Shown piece by piece: positions 6,402 to 13,745 of a stretch of DNA of 18,486 nt; within the stretch, counting starts at the first letter, position 1, and each line of letters begins with the position of its first letter. The DNA lies in the NCBI GenBank assembly GCA_919901895.1, contig CAKKQI010000104.1, positions 1 to 18,486 on the forward strand. Reading direction: 5' to 3'. The position numbers and the translations under genes are program-made. Source of the stretch: Candidatus Brocadiaceae bacterium (GTDB taxonomy: Bacteria > Planctomycetota > MHYJ01 > JACQXL01 > CAKKQI01). The notes beneath the pieces are model-generated. The model worked only from the letters and a program-made list of their open reading frames with translations. It was not told the DNA's origin and did not search any database.

Positions 6402-7460
6402 ATGAAGTTTAAATATAATCCGTTAAATCCGCCTAATCAGCGGTTAGAACTTTTCAGGCAAAAAAAATTACCCATCGCAGTTTTTTTAGGCGGGTTTTCT
6501 TCCGAGCGGGAAATCTCTCTCAAATCAGGGCAAGCCGTCGCTAAAGCATTAACCGCGGCCGGATACCCAGTTCAAATTGTTGATGTTATCGGTCCGCAGA
6601 TAAAAGAATTGTCCAAATCCCGCTCTTTCCGGGAGAAAGGGCGGGACAAACCAACGTTTGAAGTGGTGTTTATCGCCTTGCACGGGAAATTCGGCGAAGA
6701 TGGTGAATTGCAGGCGTTACTGGACTGCCAAAAAATTATTTATACCGGTTCCGGCGCCGGAGCCAGCCGTAACGCGATGGATAAAATTCAGGCCAAGAAA
6801 TTATTCGTCAAACATCAAGTGCCTACTCCGGACTATCTGACATTTTCTCAATCCGTGGTGAGCTTAGCCGAACCACAGGATTCTTCGGCCGTTCTGAGGA
6901 CGGAAATTAAACGATTGGGTTATCCGGTCGTGGTAAAACCGAGGGCCGAAGGTTCAACGGTTGGGATATCAATTGTTCAGGATGATACTTTTTTACCAGG
7001 CGCCTTAAATAAAGCTTTTAAATATCCAGCCCGCTATAGCGGGACGGAAGATGAAGTTTTGATTGAAAAATTCATTAAAGGGCGCGAGTTGACAGTGGGT
7101 ATTCTGGAAGAGCAACCGTTGCCAATTATTGAAATAAAAACCGGTCAGAATTTTTACGACTATCAAGCTAAATATCAGGATGCGACGACCGAATATCTAG
7201 TTAATCCTGATTTGCCGGCCGGCGTGGTGAAAAAAGTTCAAGCCGCCGCTTTAAAAGCCCATCAGGTTTTAGGATGCAACGGTTTTTCCCGGGTTGATGT
7301 CCGTTTAAGTGAAGAAAATGAGCCGTTTGTTCTGGAGGTTAATACGATTCCCGGTTTAACTGAACGAAGTCTTTTGCCCAAAGCCGCGGCCGCGGCCGGA
7401 ATTAATTTTACCCAACTGTGTGAAAAAATCATAGAACTGGCGTTGTTAAAACCGTTGTAG
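6402..7460 (+). CDS. ddl: D-alanine--D-alanine ligase
   Basis: Ddl is an ATP-grasp enzyme that joins two D-Ala in the cytoplasm for the wall pentapeptide. From ATG 6402 (aaggcgg Shine-Dalgarno just upstream) it has 352 residues; an ATG at 6387 would add five and overlap the preceding stop. Motifs: GGFSSEREISLKSG (res 30-43), FIALHGKFGEDG (res 90-101), YTGSGAGASRNAMDK (res 114-128), VVVKPRAEGSTVGIS (res 176-190), EKFIKGRELTVG (res 222-233) and the C-terminal DVRLSEENEPFVLEVNTIPG (res 299-318) with metal-binding residues. Three inserts lie over inverted repeats: about 72-83, 149-166 and 209-216. All core motifs are intact, so activity is expected. Confidence 0.96.
   Translation: MKFKYNPLNPPNQRLELFRQKKLPIAVFLGGFSSEREISLKSGQAVAKALTAAGYPVQIVDVIGPQIKELSKSRSFREKGRDKPTFEVVFIALHGKFGEDGELQALLDCQKIIYTGSGAGASRNAMDKIQAKKLFVKHQVPTPDYLTFSQSVVSLAEPQDSSAVLRTEIKRLGYPVVVKPRAEGSTVGISIVQDDTFLPGALNKAFKYPARYSGTEDEVLIEKFIKGRELTVGILEEQPLPIIEIKTGQNFYDYQAKYQDATTEYLVNPDLPAGVVKKVQAAALKAHQVLGCNGFSRVDVRLSEENEPFVLEVNTIPGLTERSLLPKAAAAAGINFTQLCEKIIELALLKPL
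6618..6646. repeat. Inverted repeat 1 inside ddl
   Basis: Twelve-base arms 6618-6629 (tcccgctctttc) and 6635-6646 pair with one mismatch around cggga. It encodes KSRSFREKGR, an insert before the FIALHG strand. Confidence 0.8.
6855..6876. repeat. Inverted repeat 2 inside ddl
   Basis: gtggt (6855-6859) and accac (6872-6876) enclose gagcttagccga. The wider sequence looks like the gtggtgagc...gaaccac type of dispersed repeat, here read in frame as part of SVVSLAEPQDSSAVLR. Confidence 0.5.
7030..7043. repeat. Perfect 14-bp palindrome inside ddl
   Basis: cccgctatagcggg is fully self-complementary. It encodes the PARYSGTE peptide between KAFKY and EVLIEKF, where Ddl proteins are normally continuous. 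Confidence 0.75.
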
Positions 7461-7549
7461 CGGCGAGGCTTGTCCTTGCTAAAATTGTTGAGGGCTATCA
7501 TCCCGATTAGGTCGGGACTCCACTGTCGTTTCGCAAGGGTCGCCGCTAC
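7457..7549. repeat. Inverted-repeat element covering the ddl stop codon
   Basis: gtagcggcga (7457-7466) and tcgccgctac (7540-7549) are perfect 10-base arms. A nested tcccga/tcggga hairpin (7501-7506 and 7512-7517) lies inside. The left arm includes the TAG stop of ddl. No T-run follows, so it is not a classical terminator. Confidence 0.75.
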
Positions 7550-7564
7550 TTTCTTGAAACAAAT

Positions 7565-8497
7565 ATGATAAAAGTCAGCATTACCATAGCCGCTTATAAT
7601 AATGCCCAATATTTACCGGAAACCTTAGATTCAATCTTTAATCAGACTTATAAAAATTTTGAGGTGATTATCGTTGATGATGCCTCAACGGATAATACAA
7701 CTGAAGTGCTTAAAGTGTACCGGGACCGGATAAAATATCACCGGTTTGATGTGAATCAAGGTTCGGCGTCGGCCTGGAATGAAGCCATTCGCCAAGCGAC
7801 CGGCGAATATATCGCCCTGGCCGCGGCGGATGATGTCTGGATGCCGGATAAGCTGGAACTCCAGATGGCCCTTTTTGAACAACAACCGCATCTTGGTTTA
7901 GTCTACGGACGGATTATTTCAGTGGATGAAGCAGGACAATCTTTGCCAAAACATCTCCGCCAGAGGCGGATTAGTCTCCGGCTGAACTGGGATAAGCAAT
8001 ACCCCATCGGCCCGGTTTTTACCGAATTATTTATGCGGTCAAATTTTGTTCCGGCCTCAACCGCTTTAATCAAAAAAAAAGCCATTGAACAGACGGGCTG
8101 GCTGGATGAATCGTTGCGGCTCTGCCAGGATTATGATTTTTACTTACGCATCGCTCATGACTTTGAATTTGGTTTTGTTGATAAGGTTCTGGTGAAATAC
8201 CGACGGCACCCTGGTTCGGTCAGCACCGGTAAACGACACCGGGCTTTTGATTACCAGCGTCAGGTCATAGATAAAATGTGGCGACTTTTTGGTTCAGAAA
8301 CGCTCAAGGTTTCAGATGGTAAACCTATTACTAAAATACTTTACAGACGGCGCTTGGCTCAACAATATGCTAAAGAAGGACGATATTATTTAAGGCACGG
8401 GAATAAACAATTAGCCCGGGAATCGTTGGCGCGATCATTAAAATACCAACCGTTCCGGTTCGGGACGCTCGTAAAATATTTATTAACGTATTTGTAA
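7565..8497 (+). CDS. Glycosyltransferase family 2
   Basis: The product has 310 residues. The GT-A fold is evident from SITIAAYNNAQYLPETLDSI (res 5-24), VDDASTDNT (res 37-45), the metal/nucleotide-binding AADDVW (res 87-92) and QDYDFYLRIA (res 188-197), followed by KYRRHPGSVS (res 211-220). Such enzymes move a sugar from an NDP-sugar onto a surface glycan or lipid carrier at the cytoplasmic face of the membrane. There is no transmembrane helix, and donor and acceptor are unknown. Residues 131-136 (LRQRRI) lie over a short hairpin and may be an insert. The gene stands after ddl where division genes such as ftsQ often lie. It may be read from the wall operon, as no promoter was seen in the 104-base gap. 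Confidence 0.93.
   Translation: MIKVSITIAAYNNAQYLPETLDSIFNQTYKNFEVIIVDDASTDNTTEVLKVYRDRIKYHRFDVNQGSASAWNEAIRQATGEYIALAAADDVWMPDKLELQMALFEQQPHLGLVYGRIISVDEAGQSLPKHLRQRRISLRLNWDKQYPIGPVFTELFMRSNFVPASTALIKKKAIEQTGWLDESLRLCQDYDFYLRIAHDFEFGFVDKVLVKYRRHPGSVSTGKRHRAFDYQRQVIDKMWRLFGSETLKVSDGKPITKILYRRRLAQQYAKEGRYYLRHGNKQLARESLARSLKYQPFRFGTLVKYLLTYL
7956..7970. repeat. Short hairpin in the GT2 gene
   Basis: tccgcc (7956-7961) and ggcgga (7965-7970) pair across an aga loop, the same stem as at 1984-1998 in the lipid kinase gene. Confidence 0.6.
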
Positions 8498-8507
8498 AAA
8501 CCCATGA

Positions 8508-8589
8508 ATTGGAATAATGGAAAAGTTGAATGTTGGAATGATGGGAGTAAAAAATAACTGTTTGTAATCCGGTATTCCATTATTCCAAT
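8508..8589. repeat. 15-bp inverted repeat of the 'ttccattattcc' type
   Basis: attggaataatggaa (8508-8522) and its exact reverse complement at 8575-8589 enclose 52 bases, which also contain a degenerate tggaatgatggga unit. The repeat fills nearly the whole gap between the GT2 and the first membrane methyltransferase. Confidence 0.8.
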
Positions 8590-8608
8590 ATTCCACCGTG
8601 GTTTAGTA

Positions 8609-8615
8609 TGGAGGT
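8609..8615 (+). promoter_or_regulatory. Strong Shine-Dalgarno that fixes the methyltransferase start
   Basis: tggaggt lies inside a longer frame beginning at ATG 8608. The ATG at 8620 is 5 bases past GGAGG (8610-8614) and is the natural start; the ATG at 8617 is too close. Confidence 0.7.
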
Positions 8616-8619
8616 AATG

Positions 8620-9204
8620 ATGTCTCTATTTTCCCGTGTTGGTATCCGTCTTAATAAAATTAACATCAAGATTATTTTGTCTTTTCTGATTGTAGCGGCG
8701 TTAGTCTATCTCGCCCGCCCGCAGTTATATTATTTTTTTAGCGGGTTGGGTCTGGTCGTGTTCGGAGAAATTGTCCGGATCTGGGCTACCGGACATTTGG
8801 AAAAAAACAAGTCGCTCACGACCAGCGGACCTTACGGTTATGTTAAAAACCCGATGTACGTCGGCTCGTTTTTAATTATGATGGGTTTTATCGCGATGGC
8901 GATGAATCCGGAAAACGCTCATTATATTTTAACCCTGTTAGGTATTGAATTAGCCGGTTTTCTTTTTTATTATATTCCGCGCAAGAGAAAAATTGAAGGC
9001 GAGCGCCTGCGTGAAAAATTCGGCGCCACCTATGTTGAGTTTGACAAACTTGTACCTGATTATATCCCGCGTCGGTTAACACCTTACCGCGGTACTGGCT
9101 CTGATAAACGCTGGATGGGGCGGGTCTTTAACGAAAATAACGAATTGCACGTCGGCCTGTGCGTGGTTCTGGGTGTGCTGGCAATAGCCTTGAAGTTTTT
9201 TTAA
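8620..9204 (+). CDS. Isoprenylcysteine carboxyl methyltransferase/PEMT-like membrane methyltransferase (first copy)
   Basis: From ATG 8620 the product has 194 residues with about four hydrophobic segments (res 18-32, 38-55, 79-97, 103-120) and a C-terminal one (177-194). The SAM-binding signature is TSGPYGYVKNPMYVGSFLIM (res 68-87), followed by a YYIPRKRKIEGERLREKFG segment with the E-x(3-4)-L-x-x-x-F-G pattern of the ICMT/PEMT fold. Bacterial members methylate small or lipid substrates; true prenyl-Cys substrates are not expected here. It is separated by 15 bases from a kinase gene, with a second methyltransferase beyond it, so the three look like one operon. The start is set by the ggaggt ribosome-binding site. 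Confidence 0.85.
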   Translation: MSLFSRVGIRLNKINIKIILSFLIVAALVYLARPQLYYFFSGLGLVVFGEIVRIWATGHLEKNKSLTTSGPYGYVKNPMYVGSFLIMMGFIAMAMNPENAHYILTLLGIELAGFLFYYIPRKRKIEGERLREKFGATYVEFDKLVPDYIPRRLTPYRGTGSDKRWMGRVFNENNELHVGLCVVLGVLAIALKFF

Positions 9205-9219
9205 TGATATATTTAATTT

Positions 9220-9885
9220 ATGCTTAATACCACACTCCGTGAGAAATTAAACCGGAATGCCATTAAAGTTCTTAAAGATAATCCGCCGTTATCACCCGTA
9301 ACCAAATTAATAGATCTGGACGGCCGCAAAGTTGTTCTCAAGGATTACAGCCAGCGCGCCTGGTGGGTAAAAGACGTTTGGGGACGTCTTTTAATTAACC
9401 ACGAATACTATATTCTCAAGCGTTTAGCCGGACAGCCCGGCGTACCAAAAGCGGTTAGTTTAGTAGATGAGTACGCCTTTTTGTCTGAATATATTAACGG
9501 TCAGCCGTTGAGTAAATTCAAACCGGACACCCTTCCGCCGATTTTTTTTGAATATCTTACCGAAGAGATAAAAAAAATCCACGCCGGCGGGGTGGTCCAT
9601 CTTGATTTGGGGCAGAAAAAAAATATTATGGCGGACGAAAAATTCCGGCCTTTTTTTATTGACTTTGCCAATGCCCTGTATTTCAGGCGGGAGGCCTTTG
9701 GATTCAAACAACTATTTGACCTGCTCTGTCTGATTGACCGGGGGGCGTTACTTAAGTTTAAACATCGCCTGTTTCCCGGGTTGTTGACGCGGTCCGAAAA
9801 AAAATTCCTGAAAAGATTTTTAACGATCAGAAGACTCTGGATCTTTAAACGAAAAAAATATCGTCCGAAAGATGTGGTGAAATAA
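9220..9885 (+). CDS. WaaP/Kdo-kinase-like small protein kinase-fold protein
   Basis: The product has 221 residues. A minimal kinase fold is visible: VVLKDY with the ATP-binding Lys (res 41), NHEYYILKRL with the alpha-C Glu (res 62), LSEYINGQPL as hinge (res 88-97), the catalytic loop VHLDLGQKKNI (res 126-136, Asp129 and Asn135) and IDFANA in place of DFG (res 147-152). The best resemblance is to lipopolysaccharide core kinases (Kdo/WaaP family) and RIO-type kinases. All catalytic residues are present, so it should phosphorylate a small molecule, sugar or lipid. There is no signal peptide, and the basic C-terminus may sit at the membrane. It lies between two membrane methyltransferases with gaps of 15 and 6 bases. 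Confidence 0.8.
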   Translation: MLNTTLREKLNRNAIKVLKDNPPLSPVTKLIDLDGRKVVLKDYSQRAWWVKDVWGRLLINHEYYILKRLAGQPGVPKAVSLVDEYAFLSEYINGQPLSKFKPDTLPPIFFEYLTEEIKKIHAGGVVHLDLGQKKNIMADEKFRPFFIDFANALYFRREAFGFKQLFDLLCLIDRGALLKFKHRLFPGLLTRSEKKFLKRFLTIRRLWIFKRKKYRPKDVVK

Positions 9886-9891
9886 ATCCAG

Positions 9892-10602
9892 ATGTTAAGA
9901 TTTAAAAAAGTTCGCACCAGTTTACGCCGGATATTTATCCTGGGTTTACTGCTCTGGATTCGGCCGATTGATAATCCTTATTTCTTCTGGAGCGGGACCG
10001 GTCTGGTTTTTCTGGGGCAATTAATCCATTTTATCTCGGCCGGTTATTTGACTAAAAGGGATACGCTGGTGGCGGCGGGTCCCTATCGGCACGTCCGAAA
10101 CCCTTTTTACGTGGGTAATTTTTTGTCCGACCTGGGGCTGTGTCTCGTGGCCCATAATCCCTATCTCCTGCTGGTTTACTTTCCGCTTTTTTATCTCTGG
10201 GTGATTCCCCGCCGGGTAAAAAAAGAAGAGGCGTTTTTGCTGAATAGATTTTCCGCAGATTACGCCGATTACCTTAAGAGGGTGCCGCGATTTATACCGG
10301 GATTAATTCCCGCGAAACTGGATTACGTCAACGGTCAATTTACCTGGTCGCAGATTATAAAAAATAAAGAAATCTGGCGGGTGATGCGGGCCGGTGGACT
10401 GGTTATTCTTTTCTATCTGCGCACCCAAATTGCGGTTGTAAAAGAGGGATTTATTCCGGAATTTAATTTCACCCCACTGGTGAGCAATTCTTTTAATCTC
10501 ATCACGCTGGTTATCTTTGGCGTGATTATTATTCTCCCGCCGATTATTCAATTCGGAATTATTGCGCCACGCCGGCGTCGCGCCAAATACGATCTGATTT
10601 AA
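9892..10602 (+). CDS. ICMT/PEMT-like membrane methyltransferase (second copy)
   Basis: The product has 236 residues. It matches the first copy in the core: AGPYRHVRNPFYVGNFLSDLG (res 62-82) is the SAM-binding region, and IPRRVKKEEAFLLNRFSADYADYLKRVPRF (res 105-134) carries the conserved E-E-x(3)-L-x-x-x-F pattern. Hydrophobic segments lie at about 13-24, 32-51, 72-105, 166-178 and 199-224. The last two are an extension relative to the first copy. It starts six bases after the kinase stop. No clear Shine-Dalgarno is present. The two methyltransferases differ outside the core, so this is not a recent duplication. Substrate unknown. Confidence 0.85.
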   Translation: MLRFKKVRTSLRRIFILGLLLWIRPIDNPYFFWSGTGLVFLGQLIHFISAGYLTKRDTLVAAGPYRHVRNPFYVGNFLSDLGLCLVAHNPYLLLVYFPLFYLWVIPRRVKKEEAFLLNRFSADYADYLKRVPRFIPGLIPAKLDYVNGQFTWSQIIKNKEIWRVMRAGGLVILFYLRTQIAVVKEGFIPEFNFTPLVSNSFNLITLVIFGVIIILPPIIQFGIIAPRRRRAKYDLI

Positions 10603-10691
10603 AGTGGCTTGCTTGGTGTCTCGTCATAATCATAAATACCGGGCAATTCCAAATTTTTCTTAACCGATCCTGATTTTTATGCTAATTTACC

Positions 10692-10912
10692 GAACTCTTG
10701 CGAAAATGGGAAATAGGCTACCCAAAAGGTGTCCTACTTCACTCTCCGAAGTAACCGAAGGGCCACGAAGGACGGGTCATTCCTGCCCGCTCCGCCGAGC
10801 AGAGCGAGGCGAGCGGAAGCAGTCCCGCCTAAGGGCGGGATGGATTCCCACTCCCCGTTTTCACGAGGACAAGTTTCGTGGGAATGACAGAAAGGGCGTT
10901 TCGCAAGAGTTC
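10692..10912. repeat. 221-bp element bounded by 14-bp perfect inverted repeats
   Basis: gaactcttgcgaaa (10692-10705) and its exact reverse complement (10899-10912) bound the element; similarity extends outward to about 19 of 20 bases. Nested pairs inside include gtcattcc/ggaatgac (10776-10783, 10881-10888), tcccgcc/ggcggga (10823-10829, 10834-10840) and ttcccac/gtgggaa (10845-10851, 10878-10884). There is no transposase. It could be a composite of palindromic repeats or a MITE-like element. Confidence 0.8.
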
Positions 10913-10932
10913 AGTAATTTGCTAATAAATCT

Positions 10933-10950
10933 GGTTAACCGGTGTTAACC
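10933..10950. repeat. Small hairpin
   Basis: ggttaac (10933-10939) and gttaacc (10944-10950) pair across cggt. No T-run follows; role unknown. Confidence 0.5.
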
Positions 10951-11004
10951 ATTAGGTGGAAATTTGGAAAAAAAAGGAAGAAGTCGTTCCGGTGTGCTAA
11001 AACA

Positions 11005-11033
11005 TTGAACAGATAAATGATTTTTGTTATAGT
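11005..11033 (+). promoter_or_regulatory. Sigma70-type promoter of secA
   Basis: TTGAAC (11005-11010), a 17-base spacer and TATAGT (11028-11033) precede the secA ATG by 55 bases. It is the best promoter candidate in the gap. Confidence 0.7.
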
Positions 11034-11088
11034 AGCCATTAAATATTATCCCGCTAGGACGGGGTGACAGAGGTTGCCATAGTTACCG

Positions 11089-13713
11089 ATGTTTGAAAAA
11101 GCCAGTAATAAATTTTTTAAGGTTTTAACCGGTATTTTCGGGTCCCGGAATGAACGGATCCTGAAATCACTCTGGCCGATGATGCATCAAATTAATGCGC
11201 TGGAGCCGGACGTGGCCCGGTTATCAGATAGTCAATTAAAAGATAAAACAGCCGAGTTGAAAAAACGGCTGTCTGAAGGCGCCTCTCTGGATGACCTCCT
11301 GCCTGAGGCGTTTGCCGTCGTGCGTGAGGCCGGTAAACGCACCGTTAAAATGCGTCCTTTTGACGTGCAACTTATCGGCGGAATTGTTCTGCATCAAGGC
11401 CGGATTTCCGAAATGGCGACCGGCGAAGGGAAAACCCTGGTGGCGACCCTGCCGGCTTACCTTAATGCCTTAACCGGAAAGGGCGTTCACATCGTGACGG
11501 TAAACGATTATCTGGCCCGACGTGACCGCGAATGGATGGGTCCGGTTTATGAATTGCTCGGTCTGACCGTCGGCGCTATCCAAAATGATATGAATAATGC
11601 CGATCGTAAAATCCAGTACGCATGCGATATTACTTACGGGACTAATAACGAATTCGGGTTTGATTACCTGCGCGATAATATGAAAATCCGGTTTGAAGAC
11701 CAGGCCCAGCGCGGTCATTATTACGCCATTGTGGACGAGGTGGATAGCATCCTGATTGATGAAGCCCGGACGCCGTTGATTATCTCCGGTCCGGCCGAGG
11801 AATCAACGGAAAAATATTACAAGGCCGAGCAGGTGGCCGGCCGTTTGAAAAAAGAATCTGATTATACGATTAAAGAAAAAGAACATACGGTGGTGTTGAC
11901 CGAAGCGGGATTGGAACGGGCGCATGAGTTTGTCGGTATTCCCAGTTTTTACGATCTGCCGGAGCATATGGACTGGCCTCATCATATTGAGCAGGCGCTG
12001 CGGGCTAAAGAACTTTATAAACTTGACCGTGAATATGTGATTAAAGACGGTGAAATTATTATCGTCGATGAATTTACCGGCCGGTTAATGCCCGGGCGGC
12101 GTTGGAGCGACGGACTCCATCAGGCCATTGAATCCAAAGAACATCTTAAAATCAGACAGGAAAACCAGACTTTAGCCACCATTACCCTCCAGAATTATTT
12201 TAAATTATATCGAAAATTAGCCGGGATGACCGGCACCGCCGTGACCGAAGCAATGGAATTTGACAAAATTTACGGATTGGAGGTTGCGGTAATCCCGCCT
12301 AATCGTTCTTTAGTCCGGAACACTTATCCGGATATGGTTTTCCGGACCGAGCAGGAAAAATTTGAGGCGATTATTGAAGAGATTGTGCGGATTCACGAAA
12401 CCGGTCGTCCGGTGCTGGTTGGAACAACTTCCATTGCCAACTCCGAGCGTTTAAGTGATTTGCTCAGGCGGCGGGGTGTCAAGCATGAGGTTTTGAATGC
12501 CAAGCAGCACGAACGGGAAGCGCAGATTGTGGCCCAGGCCGGGCAGCCGGCGGCGGTAACCATTGCCACTAATATGGCCGGTCGGGGAACCGATATTCTC
12601 TTAGGGGACGGCGTGGCGAAGTTAGGCGGATTGCATATTTTAGGAACGGAGCGTCACGAGGCGCGCCGGATTGATAACCAGTTACGCGGCCGGTCCGGAC
12701 GCCAGGGCGACCCCGGTTCGTCACAGTTTGTTCTTTCGCTGGAAGATAATCTCTTACGGCTTTTTGCGCCTGATTGGGTCAGGAATATTCTTTATAAATT
12801 AGGGATGACCGAAGGCCAGGCCATTGAAAGCCGGATGATTTCCAACGCGATTGAAAAAGCCCAGAAAAGGATGGAAGCCCATAATTTTGATATCAGAAAA
12901 CACCTGCTGGAATACGACCAGGTGATGAACGAACAACGTAAAATAATTTACGGCCAGCGCCAGCAGGTTCTTAAAGGCGAAAAACTTAAAGAGATGGTGA
13001 CGGAAATGATTGAAGAACGGGTTTTTAATACGGTTGATACTTTTCTGCCTAAAGGAGCGGGGCAGAAAGAATGGAATTACGCCGGGCTGGCTGAATTTGT
13101 CCAGCGGAAATTTGCCCTGAATTTTGCGGAGGCAGAAATAAAAGACAAGCCGGTTAGCGAAATAGAAACAATTATTCTTAATAAAGTAAAGGCGCAGTAT
13201 GAAGAACGCGAAAACCGTCTCACGCCTGATTATATGCGTAAACTGGAACGGTATATCCTGCTTGATAAAATTGATGAAACATGGAAAGAGCATCTTTATG
13301 CGATGGACCACTTGAAAAGCGGGGTTGGTTTGCGCGGCTATGCCCAGGTGGACCCGAAAATAGAATATAAACGGGAAGGTTACCGTTTATTTGACCGGTT
13401 GATTGAGTCAATCAAAGACGAAGTGACCGGTCTGATTTTCAAGGTTAAATTTGATGAGGCAACCGAAGCCCAGTTAAAGGATATCTGGCAGCCGACCGAG
13501 TTTAGTCACCAGGAAATCGGCAGTTTTGAAGGAATGGAACGCCGGGATGCAGCGGCCGGTTCGTCTCGCTCTCCTGGCCGAGCGGGTGGTCCGGCGCAGC
13601 CGGCCATAGAAAAATCTAAACCGGTTAAAAGTGTTTCCAAGGTGGGGCGAAACGACCCTTGTCCGTGCGGAAGCGGGAAGAAGTATAAAAAATGTTGCGG
13701 GGTGGGTGGATAA
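11089..13713 (+). CDS. secA: Preprotein translocase ATPase SecA
   Basis: SecA drives export of unfolded proteins through SecYEG at the inner membrane. The product has 874 residues, a normal length. Visible: an N-terminal amphipathic stretch, the Walker A region ATGEGKT (res 110-116), NDYLARRD (res 139-146), the DEAD-type DEVDSILIDEARTPL (res 216-230), the helicase-motif segments MAGMTGTA and TNMAGRGTDI, RIDNQLRGRSGRQGDPG, and the SEC-C zinc-binding tail NDPCPCGSGKKYKKCCG with CPC at 858-860 and CC at 869-870. The linker before the tail (about res 815-850) is Gly/Ala/Arg/Pro-rich and may carry an insert, but linkers vary in SecA. It has its own promoter, and the Shine-Dalgarno is weak. Confidence 0.98.
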   Translation: MFEKASNKFFKVLTGIFGSRNERILKSLWPMMHQINALEPDVARLSDSQLKDKTAELKKRLSEGASLDDLLPEAFAVVREAGKRTVKMRPFDVQLIGGIVLHQGRISEMATGEGKTLVATLPAYLNALTGKGVHIVTVNDYLARRDREWMGPVYELLGLTVGAIQNDMNNADRKIQYACDITYGTNNEFGFDYLRDNMKIRFEDQAQRGHYYAIVDEVDSILIDEARTPLIISGPAEESTEKYYKAEQVAGRLKKESDYTIKEKEHTVVLTEAGLERAHEFVGIPSFYDLPEHMDWPHHIEQALRAKELYKLDREYVIKDGEIIIVDEFTGRLMPGRRWSDGLHQAIESKEHLKIRQENQTLATITLQNYFKLYRKLAGMTGTAVTEAMEFDKIYGLEVAVIPPNRSLVRNTYPDMVFRTEQEKFEAIIEEIVRIHETGRPVLVGTTSIANSERLSDLLRRRGVKHEVLNAKQHEREAQIVAQAGQPAAVTIATNMAGRGTDILLGDGVAKLGGLHILGTERHEARRIDNQLRGRSGRQGDPGSSQFVLSLEDNLLRLFAPDWVRNILYKLGMTEGQAIESRMISNAIEKAQKRMEAHNFDIRKHLLEYDQVMNEQRKIIYGQRQQVLKGEKLKEMVTEMIEERVFNTVDTFLPKGAGQKEWNYAGLAEFVQRKFALNFAEAEIKDKPVSEIETIILNKVKAQYEERENRLTPDYMRKLERYILLDKIDETWKEHLYAMDHLKSGVGLRGYAQVDPKIEYKREGYRLFDRLIESIKDEVTGLIFKVKFDEATEAQLKDIWQPTEFSHQEIGSFEGMERRDAAAGSSRSPGRAGGPAQPAIEKSKPVKSVSKVGRNDPCPCGSGKKYKKCCGVGG

Positions 13714-13745
13714 ATACACTTGTGAATAATTACGGAGGTTCTTAA

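Larger units (their letters stand above)
10603..11004. other. Repeat-filled intergenic region
   Basis: No convincing gene was found. A 89-codon open frame (10679-10948) exists but is composed of inverted repeats. The region contains the bounded element at 10692-10912 and a small hairpin at 10933-10950, then AT-rich DNA leading into the secA promoter. Confidence 0.7.

Noticed and set aside
9501..9917. 138-codon minus-strand open frame opposite the kinase gene
   Set aside because: The plus-strand kinase has all catalytic motifs; the antisense product shows no family features.
10692..10912. Insertion sequence
   Set aside because: There is no transposase reading frame on either strand and no flanking target duplication; only repeat ends are present.
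10679..10948. Open frame of 89 codons between the second membrane methyltransferase and secA
   Set aside because: It lies almost wholly within nested inverted repeats, has no ribosome-binding site, and its product is low-complexity Arg/Gly/Ser-rich with no family resemblance.
12799..13311. 170-codon minus-strand open frame opposite secA
   Set aside because: It is antisense to strongly conserved SecA coding sequence; its product is Phe/Ile/His-rich, as expected of a shadow frame.
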